Source of the DNA: Candidatus Shapirobacteria bacterium UBA2283
GTDB lineage: Bacteria > Patescibacteriota > Microgenomatia > UBA12405
Length of the DNA stretch: 7,967 bases
NCBI GenBank assembly: GCA_002345725.1
Contig: DDWP01000082.1
Span: 1-7,967 of the forward strand
Direction of reading: 5' to 3'
Part shown: positions 1 through 6,247 of the stretch, in pieces
Layout: each line of letters starts with the position of its first letter
Numbering within the stretch: position 1 is the first letter of the stretch
Translations under genes and position numbers: made by a program
Notes under the pieces: generated by a model
What the model saw: the letters and a program-made list of their open reading frames with translations, nothing else
The model's database searches: none
Told to the model about the DNA's origin: nothing

Positions 1-2
1 AA

Positions 3-953
3 ATATTGATAAAAAGTATCGAAGACAAGTCTAAGGTTCCGCTAGTAATGGATATGGTGCTAGCCAACTTGGCGCCATTTGAAAGAAGCCGGTTGTATTC
101 AATAAAAGAGCAAAAAAGCTTGGCGAATAACGTTAACAATGTTAACCCAGGCAGTGATTATTTTTCTCAATTGGGGGTAGATAAAAATGCAACAGATGAA
201 GAGGTAGAAAAAGTCTACGCTAAGGTGACAAAAACACCAGAAATTGAGCAAGCATATAAGGTTCTAAAAGACGAAGATTCTAGAAAAATGTATCAAGTAT
301 CTGGGGTGGAGCCAACTATTGATTATCGACTAATTGGAGAGAATGTTTTTTATATGCATTTGACAAAGTTTTCACCGACGAGCTTGGAGGAGTTTGCCAG
401 AGTGACAGAAAAAGTTGACGACAGAGGACCGGAATTAAATAGCTTAATACTTGATTTAAGGGGGAATATTGGTGGAGCAATTGACGGACTCCCCTATTTT
501 CTGGGGCCATTTATTGGGATTGATAGTTATGCTTATCAGTTTTACCAGCAGGGAGAAAAGAAAGATTTTAAGACATTAATTGGTTGGATGAACTCACTAG
601 TGCGCTACAAAAAAGTGGTGATTTTAATTGATGAAAACTCCCAATCAACGGCTGAAGTGATGGCGGCAACTTTGAAGAAATATAATGTGGGAGTGGTGAT
701 GGGGACGACGACGAAAGGCTGGGGAACGGTGGAAAGGGTGTTTGAATTGAAAAATCAAATATCTGATACAGAAAAATATTCGTTATTTTTAGTACATCAC
801 ATAACTTTGAGAGAAGATGGGCAACCGATAGAAGGGCGAGGAGTCGACCCGATGATTTCCATCAAAGATACTAATTGGAAAAAAGAATTGTTGGCCAGGT
901 TTGGAAGCAGTGAATTGGTGAAGGCAGTGGAGAGTGTGTATAAGGGTATATAA
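3..953 (+). CDS. S41-family (C-terminal processing) peptidase homologue with a degenerate J-like segment, 5' partial
   Basis: Numbering starts at the TTG at 6; the frame stays open to the window edge, so the true start is probably further left and any signal peptide is out of view. Residues 51-100 resemble a J domain: DYFSQLGV matches helix I, ATDEEVEKVY helix II, and AYKVLKDEDSRKMY helix III. The HPD loop between helices II and III is deleted. Residues 110-290 follow the S41 peptidase core: an LILDLRGNIGG strand and turn (147-157), the nucleophile segment ENSQSTAEV with the expected catalytic Ser214, then GTTTKGWGTVE (233-243) and a GQPIEGRGVDP tail. In CtpA/Prc proteins the fourth segment reads GxxTFGKGxVQ and holds the general-base lysine. 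Here that column is Trp239, and the nearest lysine is Lys237. No PDZ domain is recognisable. The protein may be an altered or inactive peptidase. The family call is firm; activity is not. The Nudix gene follows within 6 bases. Confidence 0.8.
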   Translation: MLIKSIEDKSKVPLVMDMVLANLAPFERSRLYSIKEQKSLANNVNNVNPGSDYFSQLGVDKNATDEEVEKVYAKVTKTPEIEQAYKVLKDEDSRKMYQVSGVEPTIDYRLIGENVFYMHLTKFSPTSLEEFARVTEKVDDRGPELNSLILDLRGNIGGAIDGLPYFLGPFIGIDSYAYQFYQQGEKKDFKTLIGWMNSLVRYKKVVILIDENSQSTAEVMAATLKKYNVGVVMGTTTKGWGTVERVFELKNQISDTEKYSLFLVHHITLREDGQPIEGRGVDPMISIKDTNWKKELLARFGSSELVKAVESVYKGI

Positions 954-959
954 TTGCGA

Positions 960-1457
960 ATGGACGAATTATTGGATTTAGTGAATGAGAATGATGAGGT
1001 AGTGGGAGAGGTGTGGAGAAGTGCTACGGTTGGTCATCCTGAATTAATTTTTAGAGAAGTAGGCATATTGATATATGATGATAAAAAACGATTATTATTG
1101 CAAAAAAGAAAACTTAATAAAAAATCATATCCAGGATATTGGATAATTAGTGCCGGTGGACATATCGGCAAAGGGAAGAACCCTGAAGACGAAGCTCATA
1201 GAGAACTAAAAGAAGAACTGGGCTTTGATACAGTTCTTGAATTTGCATTTAAACTGCTACTAACCTACCCGGGAAATAGATCGTATGCTTATGGATATTT
1301 TGGTAAATACAATGGAGGAAATATTGTCGTCCAAGAAGAGGAAGTGGAAGAGGTGAGATTTTTTTCAAAAGAAGAATTTGAAGAGTTGATAAAAAATGAT
1401 AAAGTCGAACCAACTTCGGCTGATTGGTGTCGAGAGTTTTGGGAAAATAGTAAATAA
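960..1457 (+). CDS. Nudix hydrolase
   Basis: This 165-residue protein has a Nudix fold and would hydrolyse a nucleoside diphosphate linked to another moiety, using divalent metal. The substrate cannot be read from the sequence. It opens with MDELLDLVNENDEVVG, typical of the Nudix branch related to isopentenyl-diphosphate isomerase and YfcD-like proteins. The Nudix box lies at residues 67-89: GHIGKGKNPEDEAHRELKEELGF. The metal-binding REUxEE core (R81, E82, E85, E86) is intact, but the first Glu of GX5E is Lys73. In known Nudix enzymes that Glu mainly makes structural contacts, so activity may persist. ATG 960 is preferred because it matches the family N-terminus. TTG 954 in the same frame is better spaced from an AAGGG at 942-946 and would add two residues. 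The gene lies six bases after the S41 stop, so the two are probably cotranscribed. Confidence 0.88.
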   Translation: MDELLDLVNENDEVVGEVWRSATVGHPELIFREVGILIYDDKKRLLLQKRKLNKKSYPGYWIISAGGHIGKGKNPEDEAHRELKEELGFDTVLEFAFKLLLTYPGNRSYAYGYFGKYNGGNIVVQEEEVEEVRFFSKEEFEELIKNDKVEPTSADWCREFWENSK

Positions 1458-1459
1458 AA

Positions 1460-1485
1460 AAAATCCCCCGTTTCCGGGGGATTTT
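1460..1485. terminator. Bidirectional intrinsic terminator between the Nudix gene and groEL
   Basis: A stem pairs ATCCCCCG (1463-1470) with CGGGGGAT (1475-1482) around a TTTC loop, and flanking A/T bases extend it. On the minus strand the stem is followed by eight Ts (complement of A1456-1463), an excellent terminator for groEL. On the plus strand it is followed by only four Ts, so it should end the Nudix transcript less efficiently. It begins three bases after the Nudix stop codon. Confidence 0.85.
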
Positions 1486-1494
1486 GATTGCAAA

Positions 1495-1523
1495 GATTGC
1501 CACGGCCTACGGCCTCGCAATGA
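1495..1523. repeat. REP-like palindromic element downstream of groEL
   Basis: Outer arms ATTGC (1496-1500) and GCAAT (1517-1521) enclose an inner GGCC-TAC-GGCC hairpin, giving a nested imperfect palindrome. It lies between the groEL stop and the terminator. From memory, extragenic palindromes with GATTGCC...CTCGCAATGAC ends recur in many bacterial genomes. Only one copy is visible here, so the repeat status is inferred. Confidence 0.55.
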
Positions 1524-1531
1524 CGTATGTG

Positions 1532-3193
1532 TTACATCATTCCATCCATACCGCCCATGCCTCCCATGCCACCAGATGGCATTGCGGGGGCTTTTTTCTC
1601 AGGAATATCAGTGATCAAAACATCAGTAGTTAAGATCATAGTACCCACAGAAACAGCGTTGGTTAAGGCTGATTTAGTAACTTTAGCAGGGTCAAGAATA
1701 CCCGCCTTAGTCATGGAAACTAACTCCCCTGTCGAGGCGTTATAACCAATGTCTGATTTTGGATCAGCGAGGATAGCATCTTTAACTTTATTAAAGACAG
1801 CACCACCATCTTCACCAGAGTTTTGAGCTAACATGCGGATAGGTTGTTCGAGAGCGTGACGGAGAATAGCAATACCAACTTTTTCTTCGTCATTGTCGGT
1901 AACAACTTTATCTAAAGCAAAAGAAGCTCTAAGAAGAGCGACACCGCCACCAGGAAGAATACCTTCTTCAATAGCAGCTTGAGTAGCTTCGATAGCATCT
2001 TTAACTCTCTCGAGACGTTCTTTCATCTCGACTTCAGTAGCTCCACCGACTTGAAGAACAATAGCTCCACCGGCCAATTTGGCGATTCGCTCGGCCATTT
2101 TTTCTTTGTCGTAATCGGAAGTACTTTTGGTCATTTGATTACGCAATTGAGTGACACGATCTTTGATCTCTTGTTCGGAACCTTTACCACCAATAATTCT
2201 AGTTTTGTCTTTGTCAGAAGTAACTGAATCGGCCTGACCACAATATTCGAGTGGCTCAACAGTGTCAAACTTGGCACCAGTTTCTTCGGAAATGACTTTA
2301 CCACCAGTAAGGACGGCAATGTCCTCAAGCATAGCTTTACGACGATCACCAAAACCCGGGGCTTTAACAGCTAATACCGAGAAAGTACCACGAAGTTTAT
2401 TGACAACAAGAGTAGCCAAAGCTTCACCGTCGATATCTTCAGCAATGATGACAAAGTTCTTGGTGATTTTGACTAACTTTTCCAAGAAAGGAAGAATGTC
2501 TTGGATGGAACTAATTTTTTTATCGGTAATAATAATGTAAGGGCGTTCAATGACGGCCTCCATGGCTTCAGTGTTGGTAGCAAAATAGGCAGAAAGGAAA
2601 CCATTGTCAAACTCCATACCGGAAGTTTCTTTGGTTTCGAGGCCCATACCTTTACCTTCTTCAGCAGTGATTAAGCCATCGCGGCCAACTTTGACCATGC
2701 TTTCGGCAATTTTTTTACCAATTTCGACATTACCAGCAGAGATAGTGGCGACTTGTTCGATACTAGCTTGATCGTCAATTTTGATTTCTTTTTTCATGGA
2801 ATCAAGTTGTTCGATAACTGCAGCCAGACCTTTCTCAAGTCCATAACGGATCATCATTGGATTGGCACCAGCGGCAACATTTTGGAGACCTTTGTTGGCA
2901 ATAGCTTGAGCCAAAAGTGTGGCAGTAGTAGTACCATCTCCAGCGATATCGTTGGTTTTGCTGGCAGCTTCTTTAAGAAGTTGAGCACCCATGTTTTCAT
3001 AGGCGTCTTCAAGTTCGATTTCTTTAGCGACAGTGACACCGTCATGAATGACGGTAGGACCGCCCCATTTTTTATCGATAGCCACGTTACGACCACGAGG
3101 ACCGAGAGTAGTGATAACGGCTGAAGCGAGAATGTTAATACCGTTTAGAAGTGCTTGGCGGGCGTCTTGCCCGAATTTGAGTTGTTTTGCCAT
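1532..3193 (-). CDS. groEL: Chaperonin GroEL (Hsp60, 60 kDa subunit)
   Basis: This is a full-length 553-residue group I chaperonin, which forms the double heptameric ring that folds proteins in the cytoplasm using ATP with the GroES lid. It opens MAKQLKFGQDARQALLNGIN. ATP-site landmarks are present: TTLGPRGRNV (28-37), HDGVTVAKEI with Asp51, and AGDGTTTATLL with Asp86, matching E. coli Asp52 and Asp87. The equatorial RVKDAIEATQAAIEEG followed by LPGGGVALLRA contains the aspartate equivalent to catalytic Asp398; Gln replaces the usual Arg in ATRAA. The C-terminus is the typical GGMGGMGGMDGMM tail. The gene lies 53 bases downstream of groES on the same strand and ends at a REP-like hairpin and strong terminator. 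No Shine-Dalgarno is visible before the ATG. The identification is very secure. Confidence 0.99.
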   Translation of the reverse strand: MAKQLKFGQDARQALLNGINILASAVITTLGPRGRNVAIDKKWGGPTVIHDGVTVAKEIELEDAYENMGAQLLKEAASKTNDIAGDGTTTATLLAQAIANKGLQNVAAGANPMMIRYGLEKGLAAVIEQLDSMKKEIKIDDQASIEQVATISAGNVEIGKKIAESMVKVGRDGLITAEEGKGMGLETKETSGMEFDNGFLSAYFATNTEAMEAVIERPYIIITDKKISSIQDILPFLEKLVKITKNFVIIAEDIDGEALATLVVNKLRGTFSVLAVKAPGFGDRRKAMLEDIAVLTGGKVISEETGAKFDTVEPLEYCGQADSVTSDKDKTRIIGGKGSEQEIKDRVTQLRNQMTKSTSDYDKEKMAERIAKLAGGAIVLQVGGATEVEMKERLERVKDAIEATQAAIEEGILPGGGVALLRASFALDKVVTDNDEEKVGIAILRHALEQPIRMLAQNSGEDGGAVFNKVKDAILADPKSDIGYNASTGELVSMTKAGILDPAKVTKSALTNAVSVGTMILTTDVLITDIPEKKAPAMPSGGMGGMGGMDGMM

Positions 3194-3194
3194 A

Positions 3195-3234
3195 GATTAG
3201 TTCGCTAGAGCGTTAGCACGCTAGAGCTTTAGTT
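3195..3234. repeat. Degenerate 8-bp tandem repeats in the groES-groEL spacer
   Basis: The 53-base spacer contains CGCTAGAG at 3203-3210 and again at 3219-3226, with CGTTAGCA between them and looser copies on both sides (GATTAGTT at 3195, CTTTAGTT at 3227). All five octamers share TAG in the same register. The repeat fills most of the intercistronic gap and leaves no Shine-Dalgarno for groEL. Its function is unknown; it could be a slipped-strand expansion or an RNA or protein recognition tract. Confidence 0.5.
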
Positions 3235-3246
3235 AAAAAATAATAA

Positions 3247-3528
3247 TTAATTGATGACAGCCATGATGTCGTCGAATTTGAGGATTAATAAATCATTGTC
3301 ACCATCTTTATATTCTTTACCACCCCATTCACGATAGATGACGACATCGTCGACTTTAACTGGGGCAACAACTTCGCGTCCATCTTGAAAAGTAGGACCG
3401 CCAATAGCGAGAACTTTACCCTGTTGAGGTTTATCAGTACTGCTTTCGGGCAAAACTATGCCTGAGGCAGTGGTTTTATCTTTTTTTTGGGGTTGGACTA
3501 GGACATAGCCCGGAACTGGATTTATCAT
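3247..3528 (-). CDS. groES: Co-chaperonin GroES (Hsp10, 10 kDa subunit)
   Basis: This 93-residue protein forms the heptameric lid of the GroEL chamber. It begins MINPVPGYVLVQPQ. The GroEL-binding mobile loop is at about residues 16-31, with the hydrophobic tripeptide in ASGIVLPES. The C-terminal segment VDDVVIYREWGGKEY leads to LLILKFDDIMAVIN, the standard GroES beta-barrel ending (GDxVxYxxYxGxE...DILAV). Length and order match the family. It is the first gene of a minus-strand operon with groEL, which follows after 53 bases. A putative CIRCE-like operator and promoter lie 50-80 bases upstream. No clear Shine-Dalgarno precedes the start. Confidence 0.98.
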   Translation of the reverse strand: MINPVPGYVLVQPQKKDKTTASGIVLPESSTDKPQQGKVLAIGGPTFQDGREVVAPVKVDDVVIYREWGGKEYKDGDNDLLILKFDDIMAVIN

Positions 3529-3576
3529 ACGAAATTGAAACTAATAATTAATAATTATGAATTAGGGTCGAAATCT

Positions 3577-3606
3577 ATTGTAGCAGATAATATACCAGAC
3601 TGCTAA
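3577..3606 (-). promoter_or_regulatory. Putative groES promoter overlapped by a degenerate CIRCE (HrcA) operator
   Basis: Read on the minus strand, 3606-3580 is TTAGCAGTC, nine bases, then ATCTGCTAC. The CIRCE consensus is TTAGCACTC-N9-GAGTGCTAA, so 8 of 9 positions match in the first arm and 5 of 9 in the second, with exact spacing. The core forms the inverted repeat TAGCAG/CTGCTA. A -10-like TACAAT lies at 3582-3577, and TTAGCA at 3606-3601 sits 18 bases upstream of it as a possible -35. TTGAAA-N18-TATATT (3618-3589) is an alternative promoter. HrcA control of groESL is common in bacteria; here it is inferred from the site alone. Confidence 0.5.
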
Positions 3607-3614
3607 TAGTTTTT

Positions 3615-4604
3615 TCAAGGGAGAAATTTGTAGCCGCGGCCACGGACAGTAACTAAGGATTCTGACTTGAGACCGACTTGGGATAATTTAGGACGGAGAC
3701 GTTGAATCATTTTGTTAATAGCCCAGTAAGAATGTGATTCTTCGGAACTCCAGATAGTATCAGCAAGATCATCGTTGGTGACTAAGTTTCCAGAATTATC
3801 GAGAAGTTTATTAATAATTTTTAATTCTTTGGTACCAAAAATCTGATTGTGAGAGTTGACAATATCTTGACAATCAGCAGAAAAATAAATACCTAATGAT
3901 CGGCAATAATCTAAGCTTTGTTGGTGATAGCTGGCTGTCAGACGATTTAAATTCTGGTTACTTAAGTTGTGGTGAGGAAAGATTTTTTTTAACTCGAATC
4001 TAGACATAACAAAATCAACAATGGCAGTACGTTGGCTAAAAGAAATAGATCCGTCAGCTTGTTGAGGCCAGAGGAAACTAGAGACAATGGCAGTAGCCAG
4101 ATCGTCGAGATTGGCATCAACTCGAAGATGAATAATTTGTTTTTGGAATTTTTGAGAAGACAAGAGGCCGAAAGAAAAACGGGGGCCGTAGTTGGTGACC
4201 CTAACCTCAATTTCTCCCATCCACTTAATTTCTCTAGGAAAAAGTTGACTAATAGCAGGCCAAAACTTATCAGATAAAGTAGCCCAGTTCTCTGAAAGTT
4301 TATCGATAATTTGTGTGTCAACAGGGACTATCTTTAGTTTTGAAACTTCACGTTTCATAAGATCAGTTAGTTGGATAGGTAAAACCGGGCCGACACGAGC
4401 AGCATCGTGCCAATAGCTAGGGGTTAGATGTTTGTAGAACTCTGGAGCAACGACACAAGGGATATTCGGAAGAATCTTTGGACTAATAACAAAACCTTTA
4501 CGGTTGTAGAAGCCAGAGGCAATGATAGCAGTCTGATAAAGAAGACGTTCTTTTTCGGTGTCAGAAGTAGAAATGAAGCTAATTTTTGGGACATATGTCC
4601 TCAT
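3615..4604 (-). CDS. Winged-helix transcriptional regulator (OmpR/PhoB-type DNA-binding domain) with unrecognised N-terminal region
   Basis: The protein has 329 residues. Residues 252-329 form a Trans_reg_C winged helix: FGTKELKIINKLLDNSG, then LVTNDDLADTIW, a recognition helix around SYWAINKMIQRLRPKL (292-307), and the wing VTVRGRGYKFLP, which matches the family ending (I)RTVRGxGYxL. The first 250 residues are not a receiver domain: there is no recognisable phospho-acceptor aspartate pocket, so this is probably a one-component regulator sensing through an unknown domain. Residues 131-180 (EVRVTNYGPRFSFG, later LRVDANLDDLATAIVSSFL) vaguely recall a zincin-like core without HExxH, but this is weak. 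The gene is divergent from the peptide/radical SAM genes across 41 bases. A putative operator covers its start codon, suggesting autoregulation. It ends in TGA, and TAG follows three codons later. Confidence 0.82.
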   Translation of the reverse strand: MRTYVPKISFISTSDTEKERLLYQTAIIASGFYNRKGFVISPKILPNIPCVVAPEFYKHLTPSYWHDAARVGPVLPIQLTDLMKREVSKLKIVPVDTQIIDKLSENWATLSDKFWPAISQLFPREIKWMGEIEVRVTNYGPRFSFGLLSSQKFQKQIIHLRVDANLDDLATAIVSSFLWPQQADGSISFSQRTAIVDFVMSRFELKKIFPHHNLSNQNLNRLTASYHQQSLDYCRSLGIYFSADCQDIVNSHNQIFGTKELKIINKLLDNSGNLVTNDDLADTIWSSEESHSYWAINKMIQRLRPKLSQVGLKSESLVTVRGRGYKFLP

Positions 4605-4611
4605 AATGTCC
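4589..4611. promoter_or_regulatory. Candidate operator: 11-bp-period direct repeat plus palindrome
   Basis: ATGTCC occurs at 4595-4600 and 4606-4611, exactly 11 bases apart. GGACAT at 4589-4594 makes a perfect 12-bp palindrome with the first copy. OmpR/PhoB winged helices typically bind head-to-tail half-sites about one helical turn apart (the pho box has an 11-bp period). The site covers the first codons of the regulator gene and the -35 region of the peptide promoter. The regulator as its ligand is inferred. Confidence 0.5.
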
Positions 4612-4613
4612 AG

Positions 4614-4642
4614 ATATTAACACAATTAAGCTTATAATACAA
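4614..4642 (-). promoter_or_regulatory. Putative promoter of the winged-helix regulator
   Basis: On the minus strand TTGTAT (4642-4637), a 17-base spacer and TAATAT (4619-4614) form a weak sigma-70-like promoter with 4 of 6 matches in each box. The predicted start near 4607 lies only about 3 bases from the ATG at 4604, so the transcript would be nearly leaderless. The -35 box overlaps the -10 box of the opposite promoter, so the two may compete for polymerase. Confidence 0.35.
4633..4638 (+). promoter_or_regulatory. -10 box of the peptide-radical SAM operon promoter (no -35 box)
   Basis: A perfect TATAAT lies seven bases before the ATG at 4646, placing the expected start of transcription at about 4645 and making the mRNA leaderless. 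The positions where a -35 box should be (about 4609-4616, TCCAGATA) have almost no match to TTGACA, and there is no extended TG motif. The adjacent direct repeat at 4595-4611 suggests activator dependence. Confidence 0.55.
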
Positions 4643-4645
4643 AAT

Positions 4646-4888
4646 ATGAATCAAGAAAAAGATAAAAACGCATTAGAATTAGAAAAAGTGCCTGAAATAC
4701 AACCAGAACCTGAAAAAATTGTTGATAAGCAGGTAGATGATAATAAAACTAGTAAAGTATTGTTACCCGTAAGGTTGGTTAGTGGTTGTGATGGTGACTG
4801 TGCAGATCCCGGCATAGGAGGAACGTGTATGGTAGAGCTAACACCGAGAAAGTCAGATATCTTACAGGTATCTATTAGAGTTGTTTAA
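4646..4888 (+). CDS. Candidate RiPP precursor peptide (80 aa) with C-X3-C-X8-C core
   Basis: The family is not recognised; the role is inferred from form and position. Residues 1-35 are highly charged and rich in Glu, Asp and Lys with no Cys, like a leader peptide. After the hydrophobic stretch KVLLPVRLV (37-45) comes SGCDGDCADPGIGGTC, with Cys48, Cys52 and Cys61 in a Gly/Asp-rich setting, then a beta-like tail ending VSIRVV. There is no signal peptide or membrane segment. A radical SAM/SPASM-like gene starts eight bases after its stop, the usual order for precursor and maturase in sactipeptide, ranthipeptide and related loci. The only upstream signal is a -10 box that predicts a leaderless mRNA, and no Shine-Dalgarno is present. 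Alternatives are a metal-binding small protein or an accessory chaperone for the maturase. Confidence 0.65.
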   Translation: MNQEKDKNALELEKVPEIQPEPEKIVDKQVDDNKTSKVLLPVRLVSGCDGDCADPGIGGTCMVELTPRKSDILQVSIRVV

Positions 4889-4896
4889 ACACCATA

Positions 4897-6162
4897 ATGT
4901 CACCAAGGTACAAGGAAGAATCCACTGGTAGCTTTATGGTGGGATCTGGGAGAGATATAGATGAAATGAGATTTCAAGAAATTGTAATAAAGACAGCGGA
5001 CTTTGTCACAGCCAGGCCAAGAAATATGGAAAAGTGCGGGGCATTTTCTCATATTGAAGGTACTGAGTTAGAATTACTTGATCATGATTTTCAGTTTACA
5101 ATTGACAGAAGTAATGATCCTAATTGCGAGCTTTATTTGCAAACGACAGATAGATGTAATCTTAAATGCCCTGGCTGTGCGGTGGGGCTGGATAAAACGA
5201 GTAGAAAAGGAGCTGTGTTGACAAGTTTATCTGAAATCCAGCGAACAATCGGTGAGACTATAGCTGTTTTTGCAGATGCCGGCAAAAAACATTTGAAAGT
5301 TAAATATGCCGGAGGAGAGCCAACTCTACAAGTAGAGAATATAAATGAACTGTCGGAATTTACCAAAAGTGAAGCAGACGCACATGATCTGTCAACTGAC
5401 CATGTGCTGATTACTAATGGCACATTGCTAACTAAAGATACAGTAAGAAAAATAGGTGATATGAATATGAGAATAAATATTAGCCTTTGGGGCATGGGTG
5501 ATACAAATGATAGAGAGAGGGGAAACATGGGCAAACCATCATTTAAAAAAATCTTTAAGGGAATTAATTATTGTAAGGAATTAGGTGTTCCACTAAGTCT
5601 AACTTATATTGTTACCCCAACTAATGCAGGAGAACTAACACCATTTATAAATACTTTTGCAACAGACGCTAATACAAAAATTTCAATTGCTTTATTTCGA
5701 CCTCAGAAGCCAGAACAGTTGAAGCAAATTGAGACTAGTATAGAAAAAATGATAGATGGCATACGAGACGGAATAAGAGCCGCGGAATATATTGTTACAA
5801 GTGGTATAGCAACTGATGCATTTAGAGATTTTGGTTATTTACGAGCAAATGGATTAAACTTATTTGGATGTGGGGCTGGAGAAAGTTATTTTGCCATAGA
5901 TAGTAAAGGTAAACGACATTCTTGTCATGAGGCTATTGGAAACGAAGCTTTACAAGGAAAGAATATACCTCAACTGGGTCTTATAACTAAAGATGGAGGG
6001 GATCTCCTAGATATGTGGGTTATGCTTCACGGGGGAATGTGTCCTCAAAAGAATGATGGTTATAGAATAAGTGAGTCATATCCAAGAAAGATATATCGGT
6101 CAATAGCAGCTGATTTAATTCTATTAGAGTGTGAAAGACAGGAGAGGTTTGGCTATGAATAA
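4897..6162 (+). CDS. Radical SAM protein with reduced SPASM/Twitch-like C-terminus, probable peptide maturase
   Basis: This 421-residue enzyme should cleave S-adenosylmethionine reductively at a 4Fe-4S cluster to start radical chemistry. The cluster motif is TTDRCNLKCPGC (Cys87, Cys91, Cys94; CX3CX2C), followed by KYAGGEPTL (136-144, the GGE SAM-binding motif), LITNGTLL (171-178) and NISLWG (194-199). The C-terminal part has CGAGESYFAIDSKGKRHSCH (Cys325, Cys343), matching the start of SPASM domains (CGAG...G-x4-C). Beyond it only Cys382 and Cys411 remain, fewer than the seven Cys of a full SPASM, so one auxiliary cluster is most likely. Residues 1-75 precede the barrel and could hold a leader-binding element, which I could not confirm. 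The gene lies eight bases after the small Cys peptide, its likely substrate. No Shine-Dalgarno precedes ATG 4897; the in-frame ATG at 4936 is an alternative start. Confidence 0.9.
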   Translation: MSPRYKEESTGSFMVGSGRDIDEMRFQEIVIKTADFVTARPRNMEKCGAFSHIEGTELELLDHDFQFTIDRSNDPNCELYLQTTDRCNLKCPGCAVGLDKTSRKGAVLTSLSEIQRTIGETIAVFADAGKKHLKVKYAGGEPTLQVENINELSEFTKSEADAHDLSTDHVLITNGTLLTKDTVRKIGDMNMRINISLWGMGDTNDRERGNMGKPSFKKIFKGINYCKELGVPLSLTYIVTPTNAGELTPFINTFATDANTKISIALFRPQKPEQLKQIETSIEKMIDGIRDGIRAAEYIVTSGIATDAFRDFGYLRANGLNLFGCGAGESYFAIDSKGKRHSCHEAIGNEALQGKNIPQLGLITKDGGDLLDMWVMLHGGMCPQKNDGYRISESYPRKIYRSIAADLILLECERQERFGYE

Positions 6163-6207
6163 ATCATAAGGAATTATATATACAGTGGAATTAATCATAA
6201 TAAAAGG

Positions 6208-6243
6208 GTGAAACTGACAAAGACAAAGTTACAAAAAATATAA
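6208..6243 (+). pseudogene. Relic of a methyltransferase gene 5' end (duplicate of the FkbM start)
   Basis: GTG 6208 opens a reading frame KLTKTKLQKI followed by TAA. It matches the first codons of the FkbM methyltransferase gene at 6570 (MKLIKTKLQN). Over the first 29 bases 25 are identical; the differences are GTG versus ATG, one Thr/Ile change and two synonymous third-position changes. That pattern suggests both copies were once coding. No further FkbM sequence follows the relic; the 94-residue gene begins five bases later. It could instead be a shared upstream control element or a very short peptide gene. Confidence 0.5.
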
Positions 6244-6247
6244 AAAT

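Noticed and set aside
2753..3124. Plus-strand reading frame of 123 codons opposite groEL
   Set aside because: Antisense to a strongly conserved gene, with low-complexity Phe/Ser-rich translation and no initiation signals.
3213..3239. Possible CIRCE operator between groES and groEL (TTAGCACGC half-site)
   Set aside because: One arm resembles CIRCE, but nine bases further the second arm (AGTTAAAAA) does not match GAGTGCTAA, and the half-site is explained by the 8-bp tandem repeats.
3615..3617. TGA at the end of the regulator as a recoded (Gly) codon, as in some CPR lineages
   Set aside because: TGA falls exactly after the conserved wing GYKFLP, only three codons precede the next stop, and no recognised gene here has an in-frame TGA. 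The standard bacterial code fits.
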